A DNA stretch of 5,203 nt from positions 1-5,203 of the forward strand of contig JAEZKB010000278.1 of assembly GCA_023415605.1 (NCBI GenBank). Reading direction: 5' to 3'. Below are positions 5,113 to 5,203 of the stretch, piece by piece. Position numbers and translations under genes: made by a program. Positions within the stretch are counted from its first letter, which is position 1, and each line of letters begins with the position of its first letter. This DNA is from Pseudomonadota bacterium. GTDB taxonomy: Bacteria; Pseudomonadota; Alphaproteobacteria; Rhizobiales; Devosiaceae. The notes under the pieces are model-generated. The model was not told the DNA's origin. It worked only from the letters and a program-made list of their open reading frames with translations, and searched no databases.

Positions 5113-5202
5113 CAATTTTAATTTCTTGCCTGACCACATAACTACTAAAAGATCTGCTTCGTCGCTAAAAATTACTAATTCCCAATCACAAGTTTCCCAA
5201 TG
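5083..5202 (-). CDS. Possible C-terminal fragment of a gene running off the right edge
   Basis: On the minus strand a frame is open from the window edge for 39 codons to a TAA at 5083-5085. It contains 'ELVIFSDEADLLVVMWSGKK' and ends in 'LPPKVHFLTF'. The start codon would lie outside the window. Its base composition over about 5120-5203 is richer in G+C than the rest of the window. I do not recognise a family. Its last codons overlap the degenerate repeat array. The plus strand is also open here (about 5100-5203) without a start codon, so this may be a transposon-derived or decayed sequence rather than a live gene. Confidence 0.3.
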   Translation of the reverse strand, partial: HWETCDWELVIFSDEADLLVVMWSGKKLKLPPKVHFLTF

Positions 5203-5203
5203 G

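Overview
The window is AT-rich (roughly 30% G+C by eye) and has no Shine-Dalgarno sequences, tRNAs, rRNAs or bacterial-style promoters. Two genes point to a eukaryotic DNA virus or a large eukaryotic DNA transposon. One is a retroviral-type (rve) integrase of the kind carried by Polintons/Mavericks, virophages and polinton-like viruses. The other carries the 'HGxxYDYSKVxY...C..HGEF' zinc-ribbon repeat that is common in nucleocytoplasmic large DNA viruses and some phages. No capsid, packaging ATPase, protease or polymerase lies in the window, so I cannot say whether it is a virophage/Polinton-type element, part of a giant virus, or an endogenous copy in a host genome. The last 250-300 bases look like degenerate host or transposon repeat DNA, which makes an integrated element plausible.

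Layout. From the left edge to 1861 (+) lies a large acidic coiled-coil protein whose frame stays open to the window edge. It converges, with only 8 bp between stop codons, on the integrase (1870-2811, -). The two gene ends share a GC-rich hairpin, a likely transcript-end signal. A 279-bp divergent spacer (2812-3090) holds an imperfect direct repeat and a 14-nt inverted repeat. It feeds the integrase leftward and a small basic ORF (3091-3285, +) rightward.

From 4684 down to 3232 four genes run on the minus strand. These are a truncated zinc-ribbon repeat protein (146 aa), a helical hypothetical protein (126 aa), and two consecutive tiny C-terminally membrane-anchored proteins (68 and 95 aa). 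The last two share the same architecture and an almost superimposable membrane segment. The latter three genes are separated by only 24-29 bp. Runs of seven or eight T sit 6-28 nt before the start codon of five genes.

From 4685 to 5082 I see no gene, only AT-rich DNA with a 10-bp tandem duplication and a degenerate 38-51-bp repeat array. At the right edge a short open frame on the minus strand, with a higher G+C content, may be the C-terminus of an unrelated gene or transposon fragment.

How the parts work together is inference. The integrase would insert the element. The coiled-coil protein and the two anchored proteins are candidates for virion or membrane structural components. The 126-aa and 64-aa products have no recognisable function.
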